This document shows positions 11,238-22,731 of a stretch of 64,000 bases of DNA, one piece after another; the first letter of the stretch is position 1, and each line of letters starts with the position of its first letter. The notes under the pieces are model-generated. The model worked only from the letters and a program-made list of their open reading frames with translations, searched no databases and was not told the origin of the DNA. The position numbers and the translations under genes are program-made. This stretch comes from Diphasiastrum complanatum (taxonomy: Eukaryota > Streptophyta > Lycopodiopsida > Lycopodiales > Lycopodiaceae): the NCBI GenBank assembly GCA_029204225.1, contig CM055102.1, positions 35,148,585 through 35,212,584 of the forward strand, in the 5' to 3' direction.

Positions 11238-12435
11238 TTAAAGTGGTTTAGTAAGTAGATCAGCTACACATTCATTGCTTGGAACATGCTCCAAAGCAAT
11301 CTCCTTGGCTTGCACCATTTCTCTCACAAAGTGATGGCATATCTCAATGTGCTTAGATCTTGCATGGAAGATTGGGTTAGATGCAAGGTGTTGGGCTGAT
11401 ATATTGTCATTGTAGATGATTGGTGCCTCCTCTGAATCCATGATCTTTAGCTCCACCAATAATCTCTTGATCGAAAGTACCTCCTTTGTAGTGGTTGTCA
11501 AAGCTTTGTACTCGGCCTCGGTTGAAGATAGAGATATAGTTTCTTGCTTTTTTGAAAGCCATGAAACCACACCTTCTCCTATGAAAGTTGAATAGGCACT
11601 TGTTGATTTACTATCCCTCTTGTCCCCTGCAAAATCTGAATCACTAAATGCATGAAGGTTAATCACATCTCCTCTATATAGAATCCCAAAATCCAATGTA
11701 CCCGAGATGTATCTTAGAATCCTCTTAGCCTTTTTCCAATGGATATTCAATGGCTTTTGCAGGGATTGGCTCAACCTACATACACTAAAGCTAAGATCTG
11801 GTCTAGTTATAGTGATCCACATTAAGGAACCTATAAGTTGCCTAAACAAAGTGATGTCCATGAAGGATCTTTCATCATCTTCATTTGGCACTTTTACATC
11901 TTGCTCCATTGGTGTGTCAACACTTTTGCATACTTCCATCTTAAACTTCTTCAAAAGACTTTGAGCATAGTTTACTTGACTTATAAAGATAAAATCAGAC
12001 CCTCTAAGTACTTCTATGCCTAAGATGAAGTGAAGACACCCTAGATCTACCATCTTGAATTCTAAGGATAGATCGATCTTGATTTTTTCAATACCATCAA
12101 CACTATTTCCACTAATGATGATGTCATCTACATAAATGAGTAAAAGTACAATACCAACATCATCAAACTTAATGTAAAAAAAAAAGAGTGGGATCATATT
12201 CACTTTGAACAAAAGAAAGTGAAATAAGATAGCAATGTAGTCTTGAATTCCAAGATCTCGAGGCTTGCTTCAAGCCATAGATGCTTCTTTGGAGATGGCA
12301 TACTTTGTTCTCCATTCCATGCTTGATGAACCCTTGTGGCTGCTCCATATAGATATCCTCTTCCAAAAAACCATTCAAGAAAGCATTAGACATCCATTTG
12401 ACATAGAATCCATCCAAAATGTGATGCAAGTGCAA
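11238..12435 (-). pseudogene. Copia reverse transcriptase and RNase H, element B1
   Basis: The 3' half of a Copia pol in two overlapping frames (12,169-12,435 and 11,238-12,212), so one frameshift lies near 12,190 in an A-rich run. Recognisable motifs in order: MEQPQGF and SIYGLKQASR of reverse transcriptase, the catalytic YVDD, then GSLMWITITRPD. RNase H follows with DSDFAGDKRDSKSTS, WLSKKQETISLSSTEAEY and the terminal ECVADLLTKPL just before the stop. The product would copy the RNA into cDNA inside the particle. Except for the frameshifts the sequence is well conserved, so the element decayed recently. It lies immediately upstream of the polypurine tract and 3' LTR, the normal Copia place. 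Confidence 0.92.
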
Positions 12436-13771
12436 TGATTAGCCTTATTGTGACCATCTTGGCCACAGGTGCAAAAGTTTCCTCATAGTCTATCCCTCTC
12501 TCTTGATCATAACCTTTTGCAACTAATCTTGCTTTATGTTTGTTAACACTCCCATTTGCATTCAACTTAAGCTTGAAGACCCACTTGCATCCTATTACAT
12601 TCCTTTGAGGTCTCTCAACAAGCAACCAAGTTTCATTCTCAATCAAGGCATCATACTCATCCAACATAGCTTTATACCATTCTTTGGAGTTCAATGCATC
12701 TTCAACATTAGATGGTTCTTCAAAACTAGATAAAGCATAAGAAGTGGATGAGATACCCTCAATTTGTTGTCCTTTGCCTTGATATGTGAGCCTTGATGGC
12801 TCCACTTTTGCCCTTGAAGATCTCCTTGGTGTGATAGGTGGGTTTGGTGCTTGCTCCTCCATGAGCTCCTCCTCAAAACCAAGATCTTGCTCCTCGGCCA
12901 TCTTCTTCTTGATTGTTGGAGCACTTGAGCCTTCTTCAAGCATATGCATATGATGTTCATCAAAGATGATATCCCTTGAAACAACAAATTTGTTTAAGGA
13001 TGGGAGATAGACTTTGTAGCCCTTGCTTGAGCTTGCATATCCAAGCATGATCCCTCTTGTGGAAGATGGATCCTCCTTGGTTCTTGTTTCCAATGGCACA
13101 TGCACATAACATATACACCCAAAAACTTTCAAGTGATTAAGATTGGGTTTCTTTCCATACAACATCTCATAAGGAGTTTTGTCTTCAATTGCTTTGCAAG
13201 ACACCCTATTCATCAAGTAGTTTGCACATACAAGAGACTCACCCCAAAAGGATTTGGGCAAACAAGCATCTAATCTTAAAGCCTTAGAACATTCACATAA
13301 TGTTCTATTCCTTCTTTCAGCAACTCCATTTTGTTGAGGAGTGTAAGGACAAGAAGTCTCTTTCTTGATCCCTTCCTCCTCACAAAAGGCCTTGAACTCA
13401 TTGGAGATGAATTCTCCACCATTGTCACTTCTAAGAATCTTGATGCTATGATTATGATGCTTTTCCACAAACAACTTGAACTTTACAAAAGTATCAAATA
13501 CTTGAGACTTGAAGGAAAGTAAGAACACCCAACAATATCTTGAGTAGTCATCAATGAAGGTTAAAAACATGGATGAACCTCCATTAGATTTGGTGCTAGC
13601 AATGTGCACATCCGAGTGTATGAGTTCAAGAGGATGAGATGACTTTGTGATGGAGTTAGGAAACACCTTCTTATGTGCCTTGGATAAGGCACAAGCTTCA
13701 CAAACCTTGTCTTCCTTCCCAATAGACCTTGGTAGGCCTAAAGCATACTCCTCCTTGATCATAACCTCCAT
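12386..13771 (-). pseudogene. Copia integrase and 5' part of reverse transcriptase, element B1
   Basis: An open frame of 461 codons. It begins in the GAG-pre-integrase zinc-binding region (VCEACALSK). The integrase core follows with the D-D-E triad: Asp in HSDV, Asp in RSDNGGEF, and Glu in NGVAERRNRTL. The integrase C-terminal region (GIMLGYASSSKGYKVY) and the first reverse transcriptase motifs (EWYKAMLDEYDAL, CKWVFKLK, KARLVAKGY, TFAPVAKM) come next. The frame is lost at about 12,390. Upstream, the zinc knuckle, protease and part of the pre-integrase domain are deleted, so gag runs directly into this frame. This deletion makes B1 defective even though its integrase core looks intact. Confidence 0.92.
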
Positions 13772-14490
13772 GGAGCCTTTGAGGGTCCTTCTTGATCCTC
13801 AAGCTTTGTAGACTTCTTGAATGTTGATACTTTGCCTTTGGACTTGCCTTTGCCTTTGGTGAAGAGAGCTTGGTCATCTCCACCTTGGATGGAAAGCCTA
13901 TCCATCCTCTCTTGCATTTGGCTCCTTGATTCCTCGACCATGAGTGTGCCTTGGAGTTCTTCAAGTATGGGTAGCTTACCCATAATTGCATATCCCTGAA
14001 CCAAATTGTCAAATTCAAAGCTTAGTCCATTCAATATGAGTTGAACAAGCTCTTCATCCTTGATAGGATCACCTATAAAGGCTAGCTCTTTGTTCAATTC
14101 CTTTACTCTTAGGACAAAAGTATGTGCACTCTCTCCTTTCTTTTAATAGCTTCTATAGATTTGATTCTTCAAAGCTAACATTCTAGTTTGGTTCTTGGAT
14201 TCATAGACCTTTTGCAAAGTCTCCCAAGCATCTTGAGCTGAAGTGCAATCTCCTACCTCTCTTAAGAGTTCATTTGCAACATTCATTTTTATGCAATGTA
14301 GTGCAACATTGCACCTCTTGATGTATTTGGCTTTTTCTTGAGGATGAATAGGTTCACCCTCCTTACCATTTACAATTTCCATCAGATCTTGCATGATCAT
14401 GATAGATTCCATTCTAACTTTCCATATGGAATAGTTAGTTTTGTTGAGCATTTCATTAGTATCCAAAAGATATGCATTTATAGATGCCAT
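13759..14490 (-). pseudogene. Copia gag, element B1 (in-frame stop, 3' deletion)
   Basis: Gag starts MASINAYLLDTNEML at 14,490 with the motif NYSIWKVRMES. Reading is open to an in-frame TAA at 14,143-14,145 and continues in the same frame to 13,759. Peptides such as ESAHTFVLRVKELN and NELLREVGDC match gag of elements A and C. The C-terminal basic linker is present, but the CCHC knuckle is absent because a deletion joins gag to the pre-integrase region. The end overlaps the integrase frame by 13 bases in another frame. Confidence 0.85.
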
Positions 14491-14850
14491 CTAGTCTCCT
14501 AATCAAGGACTTGACACAAATGAAGGTTACTTCTATTGATTTGATTGAAGTCTATCTTATCCCACTTCTTAGGGACCTTAAAAGATCAGTAATAGACTTC
14601 CTATAAAGATCTAAGAATGATCTCTAACAAAATCAAATCATAGAATACTAGAAACAATGCACTTGCTTGATTGAAGTAGACAATACTAGTAGAATTGCCC
14701 CTCTTTCTATAAAGAACATTAAAGCTTCCAAATGATCTGTGAAAGTACTGTACTTTAGGACCATAAATGGATCTACAAAATATCCACAAGAGTGATTGGA
14801 TGCTTGCTAACAATCTATCAAAAAACTAGACACAAAAAAGTTGATCTAGA
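14491..14850 (-). other. Part of the B1 leader next to the nested element B2
   Basis: Non-coding sequence upstream of the B1 gag start. The leader appears to be split by B2: its other half, with the primer-binding site, is at 17,592-18,159. The exact B2 boundary was not resolved. Confidence 0.4.
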
Positions 14851-15432
14851 TTGGCAATTTGACAAACAACAAGCATTAACAATCAAAAGCATTGATAAAC
14901 GTTGAAATCCGAGCCCACACGTGTGTACTACGGGCTGTAGTACGGCCTTCAACCTGAAAAACAAGTATAAATTGATTTGGTTTCATTTGGATCACAAAAA
15001 CTCAATGTACATAGTGAACTAGCTTGAGATTGCCAATGAGCTCCAAAAATTTTCTATCTTCTCACTATGGAGAGAGGGAATACATAGCAAATTCGACTTC
15101 CTTCTTGAAGTTAGGTGGATTTCCAGCATGTAATAAGGAAGTTAACTCACTCTCCTTGACCTAAAATGAAACCCTAGTCTATTTCCTAGAGTTATGCTTG
15201 GTAGGTAGCTAGTTGGTCAAATTTTCACCTTAAACTTAGGTGTAGGTCCTATAAAGTAGGGATGACCACCAAATAGACATGACCAACTCTCTTGACTTGA
15301 CCTAACCTACATTACGATGGGTTTCCCATGTGGCATCATGGCCTCACATGTGTGGGACCCACTTGTGTACACAATTTACACTATTCTACATGGTTTTTGA
15401 TCAAGCTAGATTTGCCAATTTTTGGCAATTCT
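14851..15432 (-). mobile_element. 3' LTR of Copia element B2 (left boundary approximate)
   Basis: The end is fixed at …GGCAATTCTTCACA, followed by a polypurine tract (minus-strand GAGGAGGAG, 15,433-15,443). The segment has the G-box palindrome CACACGTGTG at 14,916-14,925. Two truncated relatives occur at 17,395-17,591 and 18,719-18,913. The left end is approximate. Confidence 0.6.
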
Positions 15433-15496
15433 TCACACTCCTCCTCAAATTTAGCTTGATCTATTTACAACTCTCTTGATAGATGAATGAAAGCTT

Positions 15497-16601
15497 TTAT
15501 AAGTATCTAAAAAATCCAGCTACAAACAAGGAACTTTTGAGACTCCAATAGAGAATGATGTCCATGAAGGATCTTTCACCACCTCTTAGAGGATCCCTTA
15601 CAAGATGTTCCATAAATGTGTCTATATACATGTAGCACACTTCAAAACTAAACATCATGCCAAGCCATGGATTCCAAGGCATTTTGTGCACTTGAAGATA
15701 CATCAATTAAAATATTAAGTGCATAAATAATGTTGCCAAAGACAACTTGCCTTGCTTGATCCATATGATTGAGCCTTGATGGCTCTATCTTGATACTCAA
15801 GATTCTTCTTGGAGTCCTCGGGTCTTGAGCTTGATCCTCCACTTGACTTGACTCCAAACCATCAATGAATTGAATAATGTGTTGATCCAAAGGTGCTTTT
15901 TCAAGTTTACAAATCTTCCACTCTTGAAAGATCACATTTCCACCATTGACAAATTCTTTGGTTGAAAACAAGTAGATTCTACAATCTCTACTTGAAGAGC
16001 AAAACACTACCATTATTCCTATCATTGAAATAGGATAATCTTTGGTCCTTACATTGGAATGATCATGCACATCCCATTTCATTGTCTTCTCATACAAAGT
16101 AATAAACACCATGGATCTTAAAGGTAAGAAACAAGTCACCTCATGTCTACTAATACTTTCCAAAAAGTATTCAAAGATAGTAGACTCTCCAATGCTCACC
16201 ACCCTTGCAAGATGCACACTTGAATGGACAATTTGCATACAATTTGATGACTCGGCCATTGTCATTGAGGACTCCCTTGGAACTCTCATGCTTTGAAGCT
16301 GATCCTCAAGATCTTCCTCCTTTTGATGCTCCTCCTCAATGCAAGCAAGATCACACTTTGCCAAGATCTCCTCTTGAGTGATCTCCTCCTTCGCCAAGCT
16401 CATTCTTTCAAAAGCAACACTAGCTTCCAACTTAAACAATCTTCCATGTTTAAATCCCTTTGCAATGCAAACATCATTCTCCAAGATGAAGCAAACACCA
16501 TGCTTAAAGTGGACATCCAAACCACTCTCTAAGAGTAGACCAACACTAGCATATTCTTGGTGATTGATGGTACATAAAGGACATTTTCTAGATCCATGCA
16601 T
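15497..16601 (-). pseudogene. Element B2: pre-integrase region joined to a degenerate pol remnant
   Basis: Two overlapping frames of 317 and 69 codons. The first begins in the pre-integrase domain (GVCFILENDVCIAKG, RLFKLEAS). It then has an acidic, Gln/Glu-rich stretch of about 60 residues (EEEHQKEEDLEDQLQ). The end looks like a decayed integrase C-terminus and linker (SSRDCRIYLFSTKEFVNGG, then RRILSIKIEPSRLNH). The D-D-E core is gone. The second frame keeps a scrap of reverse transcriptase (GERSFMDI). The long open frame in spite of the missing core suggests loss by deletion and recombination rather than slow point decay. No function can be assigned. Confidence 0.6.
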
Positions 16602-17394
16602 TTTGAGGATTCTAGATACAAAGAGATGGTGCCAACACCATCTGTCCTACACTCTTCATCATTTGTAGTAAAGACAAACTTTTTAGCATCATTGAATGAG
16701 TGTAAGGTTGAGAAAAAGTCCTTTTCACAAGACATGTGGGAGCTAGCCCCACTGTCGATCCACCAATTGTCTCTTGAATTGCTATTGCTTGTTGGTGAGG
16801 ATGTAGATGCCATCAAGAATACATCTACTTCATCCTCCTCCTCCTCCTTTGCAAGGTTTCCTTGTTTGTCCTCCTCCACTTGTGCTCTTAGCCTCTTGTA
16901 GCATTCAGATGCATAATGCCCCTTCTTTCTACAAAAGAAGCATTTTTGCTTTGACTTGTCCTTTGAGCTTGATGCATCATCCTCTTCTTTGGCCTCCTTT
17001 GGATGCTTCTTCTTTCCATTGGTCTTCTTTTTGACCTTGAATGAGAAATTGGCTTTCTCATCACCATCCTGCAAATACAAGGAACTCATCCTAGATTTTG
17101 CATGGAGCATCCTACACTCTTCAGCCACTAATACACTGTGAAGTTTTTCTATAGTTGGCAAAGTGTCTTGGGTGGCAAAACTTTGGACCAAATTTGCAAA
17201 GTCATCTCTTAGACCATTAAGGACAATTTGTACAAGCTCTCCATCATGAATCTTCTCTCCAATGGAAGCCAACTCCCTATTTAGAGACTTGATTCTGAGT
17301 ACATAATCCTGTGCACTCTCCTCACTTCTCCTCATGCTTTGCAAAATTTGATTTCTAAGCATAAGAACTCTAGAAGTGTTGCTAGACTCATAAA
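16529..17394 (-). pseudogene. Copia gag-protease, element B2 (5' truncated)
   Basis: A long frame holding the C-terminal two thirds of gag (SSNTSRVLMLRNQI, DYVLRIKSLNREL), a basic linker, the CCHC knuckle CFFCRKKGHYASEC, and a protease with the active site WWIDSGASSHMS. The catalytic Asp-Ser-Gly is intact. The N-terminal third of gag is missing. At 17,394 the coding sequence joins directly to a fragment of its own LTR family, so neither start codon nor leader remains. Confidence 0.85.
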
Positions 17395-17591
17395 TGTAGG
17401 TCCTATAAAGTAGGGATGACCACCAAATAGACATGACCAACTCTCTTGACTTGACCTAACCTACATTAGGATGGGTTTCCCATGTGGCATCATGGCCTCA
17501 CATGTGTGGGACCCACTTGTGTACACAATTTACACTATTCTACATGGTTTTTGATCAAGCTAGATTTGCCAATTTTTGGCAATTCTTCACA
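17395..17591 (-). mobile_element. Truncated B2-family LTR
   Basis: 197 bases, TGTAGGTCCTATAAAG to GGCAATTCTTCACA, nearly identical to 15,236-15,432. Its right edge is a true LTR end, its left edge is fused to gag. It is most simply the remains of the B2 5' LTR after a deletion that removed the rest of the LTR, the primer-binding site and the start of gag. Confidence 0.75.
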
Positions 17592-18146
17592 TGATCTGAT
17601 CAAGAGTGAATTTCAGAAACCTAATATACTTCCAAAATCACTTGTAAAAGAGCTAAATGGAACTTAATGAGGATGCAACACAATCTACTATCCAATCACA
17701 AGCAAAAAATGATCAAAATTGATGAAAATTTGATCTAATTTGGTGCATAAGTCAAGCAATGGTTGGACTGAACCTAAATCACTTTAGGAGGTGCCTACTA
17801 CACCTTAGAACAGCCTTGAAGAGTCCCCAAAACTCTGATATTCCCTCTCCTTGAATGCTAGAAAGCCTCCTCTATGAAATCACCTCCAAAACTTGCTTAG
17901 AAATCAATGCTTGGAGCAAGCAAAACTTGCTATCTTGGTAATGTGAATTGAATTCAACTTTGCCTCTGGTTTTGGACACCTAAACACCTGCAAATGAAGT
18001 CACAAAACACCAATCTCCAATGTATTTGACTCACTTTGAGTTCTAGAATCAATACTAGATGCTAAGATCCAATCTACACAAGATTTAGATCAGAAATTGT
18101 GATCAAATTGAATGAAAACCAAGGATTTAGCTCATTTCAAACTTTA
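17592..18146 (-). other. Leader of element B1
   Basis: Non-coding sequence between the B2 remnant and the B1 primer-binding site. No coding signal is seen. Confidence 0.5.
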
Positions 18147-18159
18147 GGCTTTGATACCA
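18147..18159 (-). promoter_or_regulatory. Primer-binding site, element B1
   Basis: Minus strand TGGTATCAAAGCC, directly next to the LTR start at 18,160. It differs by one base from the site in elements A, C and E (CAAAGC for CAGAGC). Confidence 0.8.
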
Positions 18160-18718
18160 TGTAAAAATTACAGCAAATAAGGATCCTAAAACACTTGAAA
18201 TGATGAGGAAAACAATAGATTATGATTTCATAAGATTAGCACAAGTTGAACCATCAAAATCCATCAAAAATCTATGCTTGAACCTCACTAAATGGCCCAA
18301 ATCCTTGAAGAAGGCTTCACACGTGTGAAAGTACGGCCTACCACAGTCTAAGTACTGTACACCAGACCTACATTCAATCCTATAATCATTAGTAATCACA
18401 AGTACTCAAACAATTATGAACATAGAGAGCAATTGCACCATTATGAGAGAAAAAACATGAAATTGCTTGATTGATTTTGGTGAGATATCATCACCTATAT
18501 ATACATGATCCATCACGATTTTGGGCAGGTATGAGTAGCCCTAAACCTATCCCTAATGCTAATTTTGGTGGATCTTTTATCCCTACCAAGTTAGGGTTGG
18601 AATCTTGGAGATCCCTCAACAATGCAAAAAATTACCAAAAATAGCTCCTATTTTTTCTCCCTTGTATCTAAGCATAATTTGGACTCATTCCAAAGGTTCT
18701 AACACTTAGGTCTACTTG
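18160..18718 (-). mobile_element. 5' LTR of Copia element B1 (truncated)
   Basis: Nearly identical to the first 550 or so bases of the LTR at 10,473, including the G-box palindrome (18,316-18,329). At GGTCTACTTG the match stops abruptly and B2-family LTR sequence follows. The last 130 bases or so of the LTR are missing. The few differences between the two LTRs point to a fairly recent insertion. Confidence 0.85.
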
Positions 18719-18913
18719 CCCTAAAATGAAACCCTAGCCTAGATCCTAGAGTTGTGCTTGGTAGGTAGCTAGTTGGTCAAATTTTCACCTTAAACTTAGG
18801 TGTAGCTCCTATAATGTAGGGATAACCACCAAATAGACATGACCAACTCTCTTGACTTGACCTAACCTACATTAGAATTGGGTTTCCACATGGCATTTTG
18901 GCCATACATGTGT
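18719..18913 (-). mobile_element. B2-family LTR fragment
   Basis: It matches 15,161-15,345 (CCTAAAATGAAACCCTAG onward) with scattered substitutions. It is joined on the left to the B1 LTR and on the right to element D, so both ends are breakpoints. Confidence 0.7.
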
Positions 18914-20034
18914 GGTAACGCGAACGGAGGAAGAGAGAAGGAATAGTTGCGGAATAACTCTCCCGTGCTTATGGGCTCCTACTAGCAAACAATACTCTAA
19001 AAGATTGTAGTTGCAAAAATAGACTCACAGCTCAAGCGTTCTCATTTACATGATCTAAAAAATTAATTCATACTCAAATGGGTGAATGAGTACAGTCCGC
19101 CGAAGAGATTAGATATGGTGTGTGGTATTACTACAAATGGATTTTAATAAGAAGTTCATATCAAAATGTCAAAGTGATAGAGCAATATGATAATGCAAGT
19201 TCCTCAGGAATCAAAGACAGCCATCATCTGATCAAATACTAAGGAGTTGTTGACGTCCGTAATCTGATCAGAGTGAGCGAACAAGCATGAAAAAGCAGTA
19301 AGAGTGTAATCAAAGGCGTAACTTGGATGCTCGATATCATTTGCTCTGTTGGCAGAGCATCATGAAGAATGCGTGATGAAGATGTATTTATACATCGCAT
19401 CCTTGTATCTAATTGCAATAAATGTTTGTCATCTAACTAAGTACTTCATTGTACTTAGGGAGTAGTTGGACTACAATGACAAAATAACAGTTGTACAATG
19501 AATACATGGTCAAACGACTCAGGGTCGCTGACATGGATGAGAACGTCGCATATTTTCTCTCACTTTGCATATTTCGGGAATTGGTTGGGGACGTTTCTCG
19601 TTGATATAGATAACCTTCACATTTTTCTCTCACTTCGCATTTTTGCAAAAAAGCCGAAAGTGTTAAAAAAAATAGTTCATTTGTTGAAGTGACTATTTGG
19701 TCACATTTTGAGAATATACAAAAAAACTAACAAAAAGTTTACTTCTTTGAAATAGTTGAAAAGAAGTTACTATCAGAAAATAGTGACTTTCTGGAAGTTG
19801 TCGATGAAGTCTTGCACTTCGGTTGATGAACGCAGTTGTTGAAGAGGTTGGAGACTTCAGACGCTTTGGAGATGGAAGAAGTCGGACACTTCAGTTGATG
19901 AACGAAGTTGTCAAAGAAGTCAGACACTTCGGTTGATGAACAAAGTTGTCGAAGAAGTCGGACATTGTGGTTGATGAACGAAGTTGTTTGAGAAGTCGGA
20001 GACTTTGGTGTCGAGTGACTTGATAACATCTTGT
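18914..20034 (-). mobile_element. 3' LTR of Copia element D
   Basis: It begins GGTAACGCGAACGGAGG and is repeated from about 21,144. It ends near GTGACTTGATAACA. The last 230 bases hold imperfect tandem repeats of about 40 bp. Scattered differences from the second copy are more numerous than in B1 or C, so D looks older. Confidence 0.7.
19800..20025. repeat. Imperfect ~40-bp tandem repeat in the D LTR
   Basis: About five diverged units built on GAAGTCGGACACTTCGG, TTGATGAACG and AAGTTGTC. The matching part of the other LTR (about 22,085-22,300) has the same units in a different number and arrangement. Confidence 0.7.
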
Positions 20035-21119
20035 ATTGGCATGTCCAAAATGACTAAGCCATAGTAAAGCATGATCAATTACATATTCATGAGAAGTAGT
20101 AGCTAAAGCTATACATTCAGTAAACTATTCTCTTCAAGGAGTTAAGTGTTGGGTAGTGCTACTGTCCACGTACCAACTGTCGTAGTCTTGATAGCCACTT
20201 GTTGAAAGCCATTAACAATTTTGATGGTTTGTCTTCATCAGAGATATGCTCTTGGAATTCCGTCGCATTGGTAGAGTCCGATTGTTGTTGTTGTTGCTTC
20301 TTTGCCTCGTTGTAGATGCAGATACGACACTCCTTGATGTCGTGGTTAGCCCTCTTACAATATCTGCAAAAGAGCTTCTTTCACGATCCATTGCTCTCTA
20401 ATTGAGTATGAGGCTTCTGCTATTGCTGCTGCACTTAATTCTTGTGCTTGGAATAGTTTTTCTTCTAGGTGTACAGGGTCAGGGACTTGTATTTGACTGA
20501 CAGATCGCTAGTCTGTCTTTGCATTTCTTCTTGAAGAAGATGATCGATCACCTTTTGAAGAGTGAGGTTAGGTTGCGTGGAGATCATCACGACAAAGTGC
20601 TTGTAGGACTTTGGTAGAGAAGAAAGCAAGGTCATAACAGCATCGTCATCTTGAATAGCACATCCTACAGTTGATAATTCATCTAACAAAGATTTGAAGC
20701 TGTTGATGTGAGAAGTGATGGATGCAAAATCAAACATTCTAAGCTTAAAAAACTTCTTCTAAGGTGTAATCGTGTGGTTACATCTTGAGTCTCATAGAGA
20801 TTCAATAATAAATGTAACGGATATTTGGGAGTCGGCTAGATTCAACGTGATCACTTCTAGGGCCTTCTAATCTTTGATCTTCCATGCCTTAGCTAATTGA
20901 TGATCGGCGTCTTCTAGCTTCGGGTCAGACCCATCTACAATGTTCCAAAGGTCTCTATCTATCAGCATCATCCGGAGTTTTAGCTTCCAGATGTAGAAGT
21001 TACAACCATTGAACTTGTCAATGATTCTAGCTTCCTTGGATGAAGAAGATGAGGAGTTATCGATAAGAGACATACTGATAGAAATACAATTAGAATAATC
21101 TCTCGATTTATTGAGCTTA
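20035..21119 (-). pseudogene. Element D: gag and protease remnant, no pol
   Basis: A minus-strand Copia gag broken in pieces. The N-terminus (20,867-21,073) starts MSLIDNSS and has FNGCNFYIWKLKLRMMLI. The UBN2 part is at 20,465-20,737 (LLSSLPKSYKHFVVMI). A CCHC-like knuckle CRYCKRANHDIKEC is near 20,310-20,370, and a protease-like WYVDSSTTQHLT (Ser for the active-site Gly) near 20,150. The 3' LTR follows soon after, so integrase, reverse transcriptase and RNase H are absent. It belongs to a different gag lineage from A, B1, C and E. Stops and frameshifts make it non-functional. Confidence 0.75.
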
Positions 21120-21131
21120 GCTTTGATACCA
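21120..21131 (-). promoter_or_regulatory. Primer-binding site, element D
   Basis: Minus strand TGGTATCAAAGC. It lies about 12 bases from the sequence shared with the other LTR, so the LTR edge here is slightly longer or the spacer is unusual. Confidence 0.7.
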
Positions 21132-21141
21132 ATCTATAGAA

Positions 21142-22310
21142 TGGGTAACGCGAACGGAGGAAGAGAGAAGAAAACAGTTGCAGAACAACTCTCCTGTTCT
21201 TATGGGCTGCTACTAGCAAACAACAGCCTAAAAGATTGTAGTTGCAAAAATAGACTCACACCTCAAGCATTCTCATTTACAAGATCTTAAAAATTAATAC
21301 ATACTCAAACGGATGAATGAGTGCAGTCCGCTGAAGAGATTAGATATGGTGTGTGGTATTACTTACAAATGGATTTTAATAAGAAGTTCAGATCAGAATG
21401 TCAAAGTGATAGAGCAGTATGATAATGCAAGTTCCTCATGCATCAAAGACAGCCATCATCTGATCAGATACTAAGGAGTCGTTGACGTTCGTGATCTGAT
21501 CAGAGTGAGCGAACAAGCGTGAACAGGCAGTAAGAGTGTCATCAAATCACAACATCATACACCTACATTAAACACATATGACTTCTATATTACAATGAAA
21601 ACTTGAACAACACAATAATGGGTTACAGCCAGAATGGAGGCATAACTTGGATGCTTGATATCACTCGCTCTATTTGCTGAGCATCGTGGAGAATGCATGA
21701 TGAAGATGTATTTATAATCGCATCCTTGTATCTAACTGCAATAAATGGTCATCTAACCAAGTACTTTTCAGAGTAGTTGAACCACAATGACAGAATGATA
21801 GTTGTACAATGAATACATGGTCAGACGACTCGGGATCGCTGACGTGGACGAGAACATCACATATTTTCTCTAACTTTGCATATTTCGAGAAGTGGCTAGT
21901 GACGTTTCTCGTTGAAATAGATGACCTTCGCATTTTTCTCTCACTTCGCATTTTTGCGAAAAAGTCAAAGGTGTTAAAAAACAATTCATTTGTTGAAGTG
22001 ACTGTTTTGTCGCATTTTGGGAAAATGCAAAAAAGCCGACAAAAAGTTTATTTCTTTGAAATAGTTGAAAAGAAGTTACTATCAGGAAACCGTGATTTTT
22101 CTAAAGTTGTCGATGAAATCGTGCACTTCAGTGAACGAAGTTCTTGAAGAAGTCGAAGACTTCAAACACTTCAGAGATGGAAGAAGTCAGACACTTAGGT
22201 TGATCTAACGAAGTTGTCAAAGAAGTCAAACACTTCGGTTGATGATGAAGTTGTTCAAGAAGTTGGAGATTTTGGTGACTTCGGAGACTTTGATGTCAAG
22301 TGACTTGATT
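21142..22310 (-). mobile_element. 5' LTR of Copia element D
   Basis: Second copy of the D LTR (GGTAACGCGAACGGAGG onward), with an extra block near 21,550-21,640 not in the left copy and with the diverged ~40-bp repeat array at its right end. The right boundary is uncertain because repeat-like sequence continues a little further. Confidence 0.65.
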
Positions 22311-22726
22311 GTTGAAGAAGTCAAGAAAGTCGATGAAGTCATCTTTCAAATACTTCGGCTGATTCAACTCTGTGTAAAAATTGCAGGTTGTCGAACTGCT
22401 AGCAGAAACCCGTATATTTTGCCAAGCATTATTTTGCACACAGAATGAAAAATTTTGCAGAATAGCAAAATAGGAAACTTCATGATTCCTGCAGGTATCA
22501 GATGAGCAAACATAGAACCCAAAAGAGGTTGCATCTGACCCTAGATCATTGATCAAAAATGTGCAAGAAGAATCTTGAAATAGAAATAGTATCACCAAGG
22601 AGAAAACTGTGAGCTTAATTTCCAACCAATGTTGACATTATCTTAACATTTCTACATTGTAAGAGGTATTTAGAAAATACTCTCAAAATCATTGCGCGTC
22701 TATAATTATGGATACGTAACGACAAA
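22311..22726. other. No recognisable gene
   Basis: Residual D-like repeat units to about 22,370, then unique sequence up to the target duplication of element C. No domain was recognised. Confidence 0.45.
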
Positions 22727-22731
22727 CTTTT

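Noticed and set aside
11238-13771. Element B1 as an active autonomous Copia
   Set aside because: Frameshifts in pol, an in-frame stop in gag, loss of zinc knuckle and protease, and a truncated 5' LTR.
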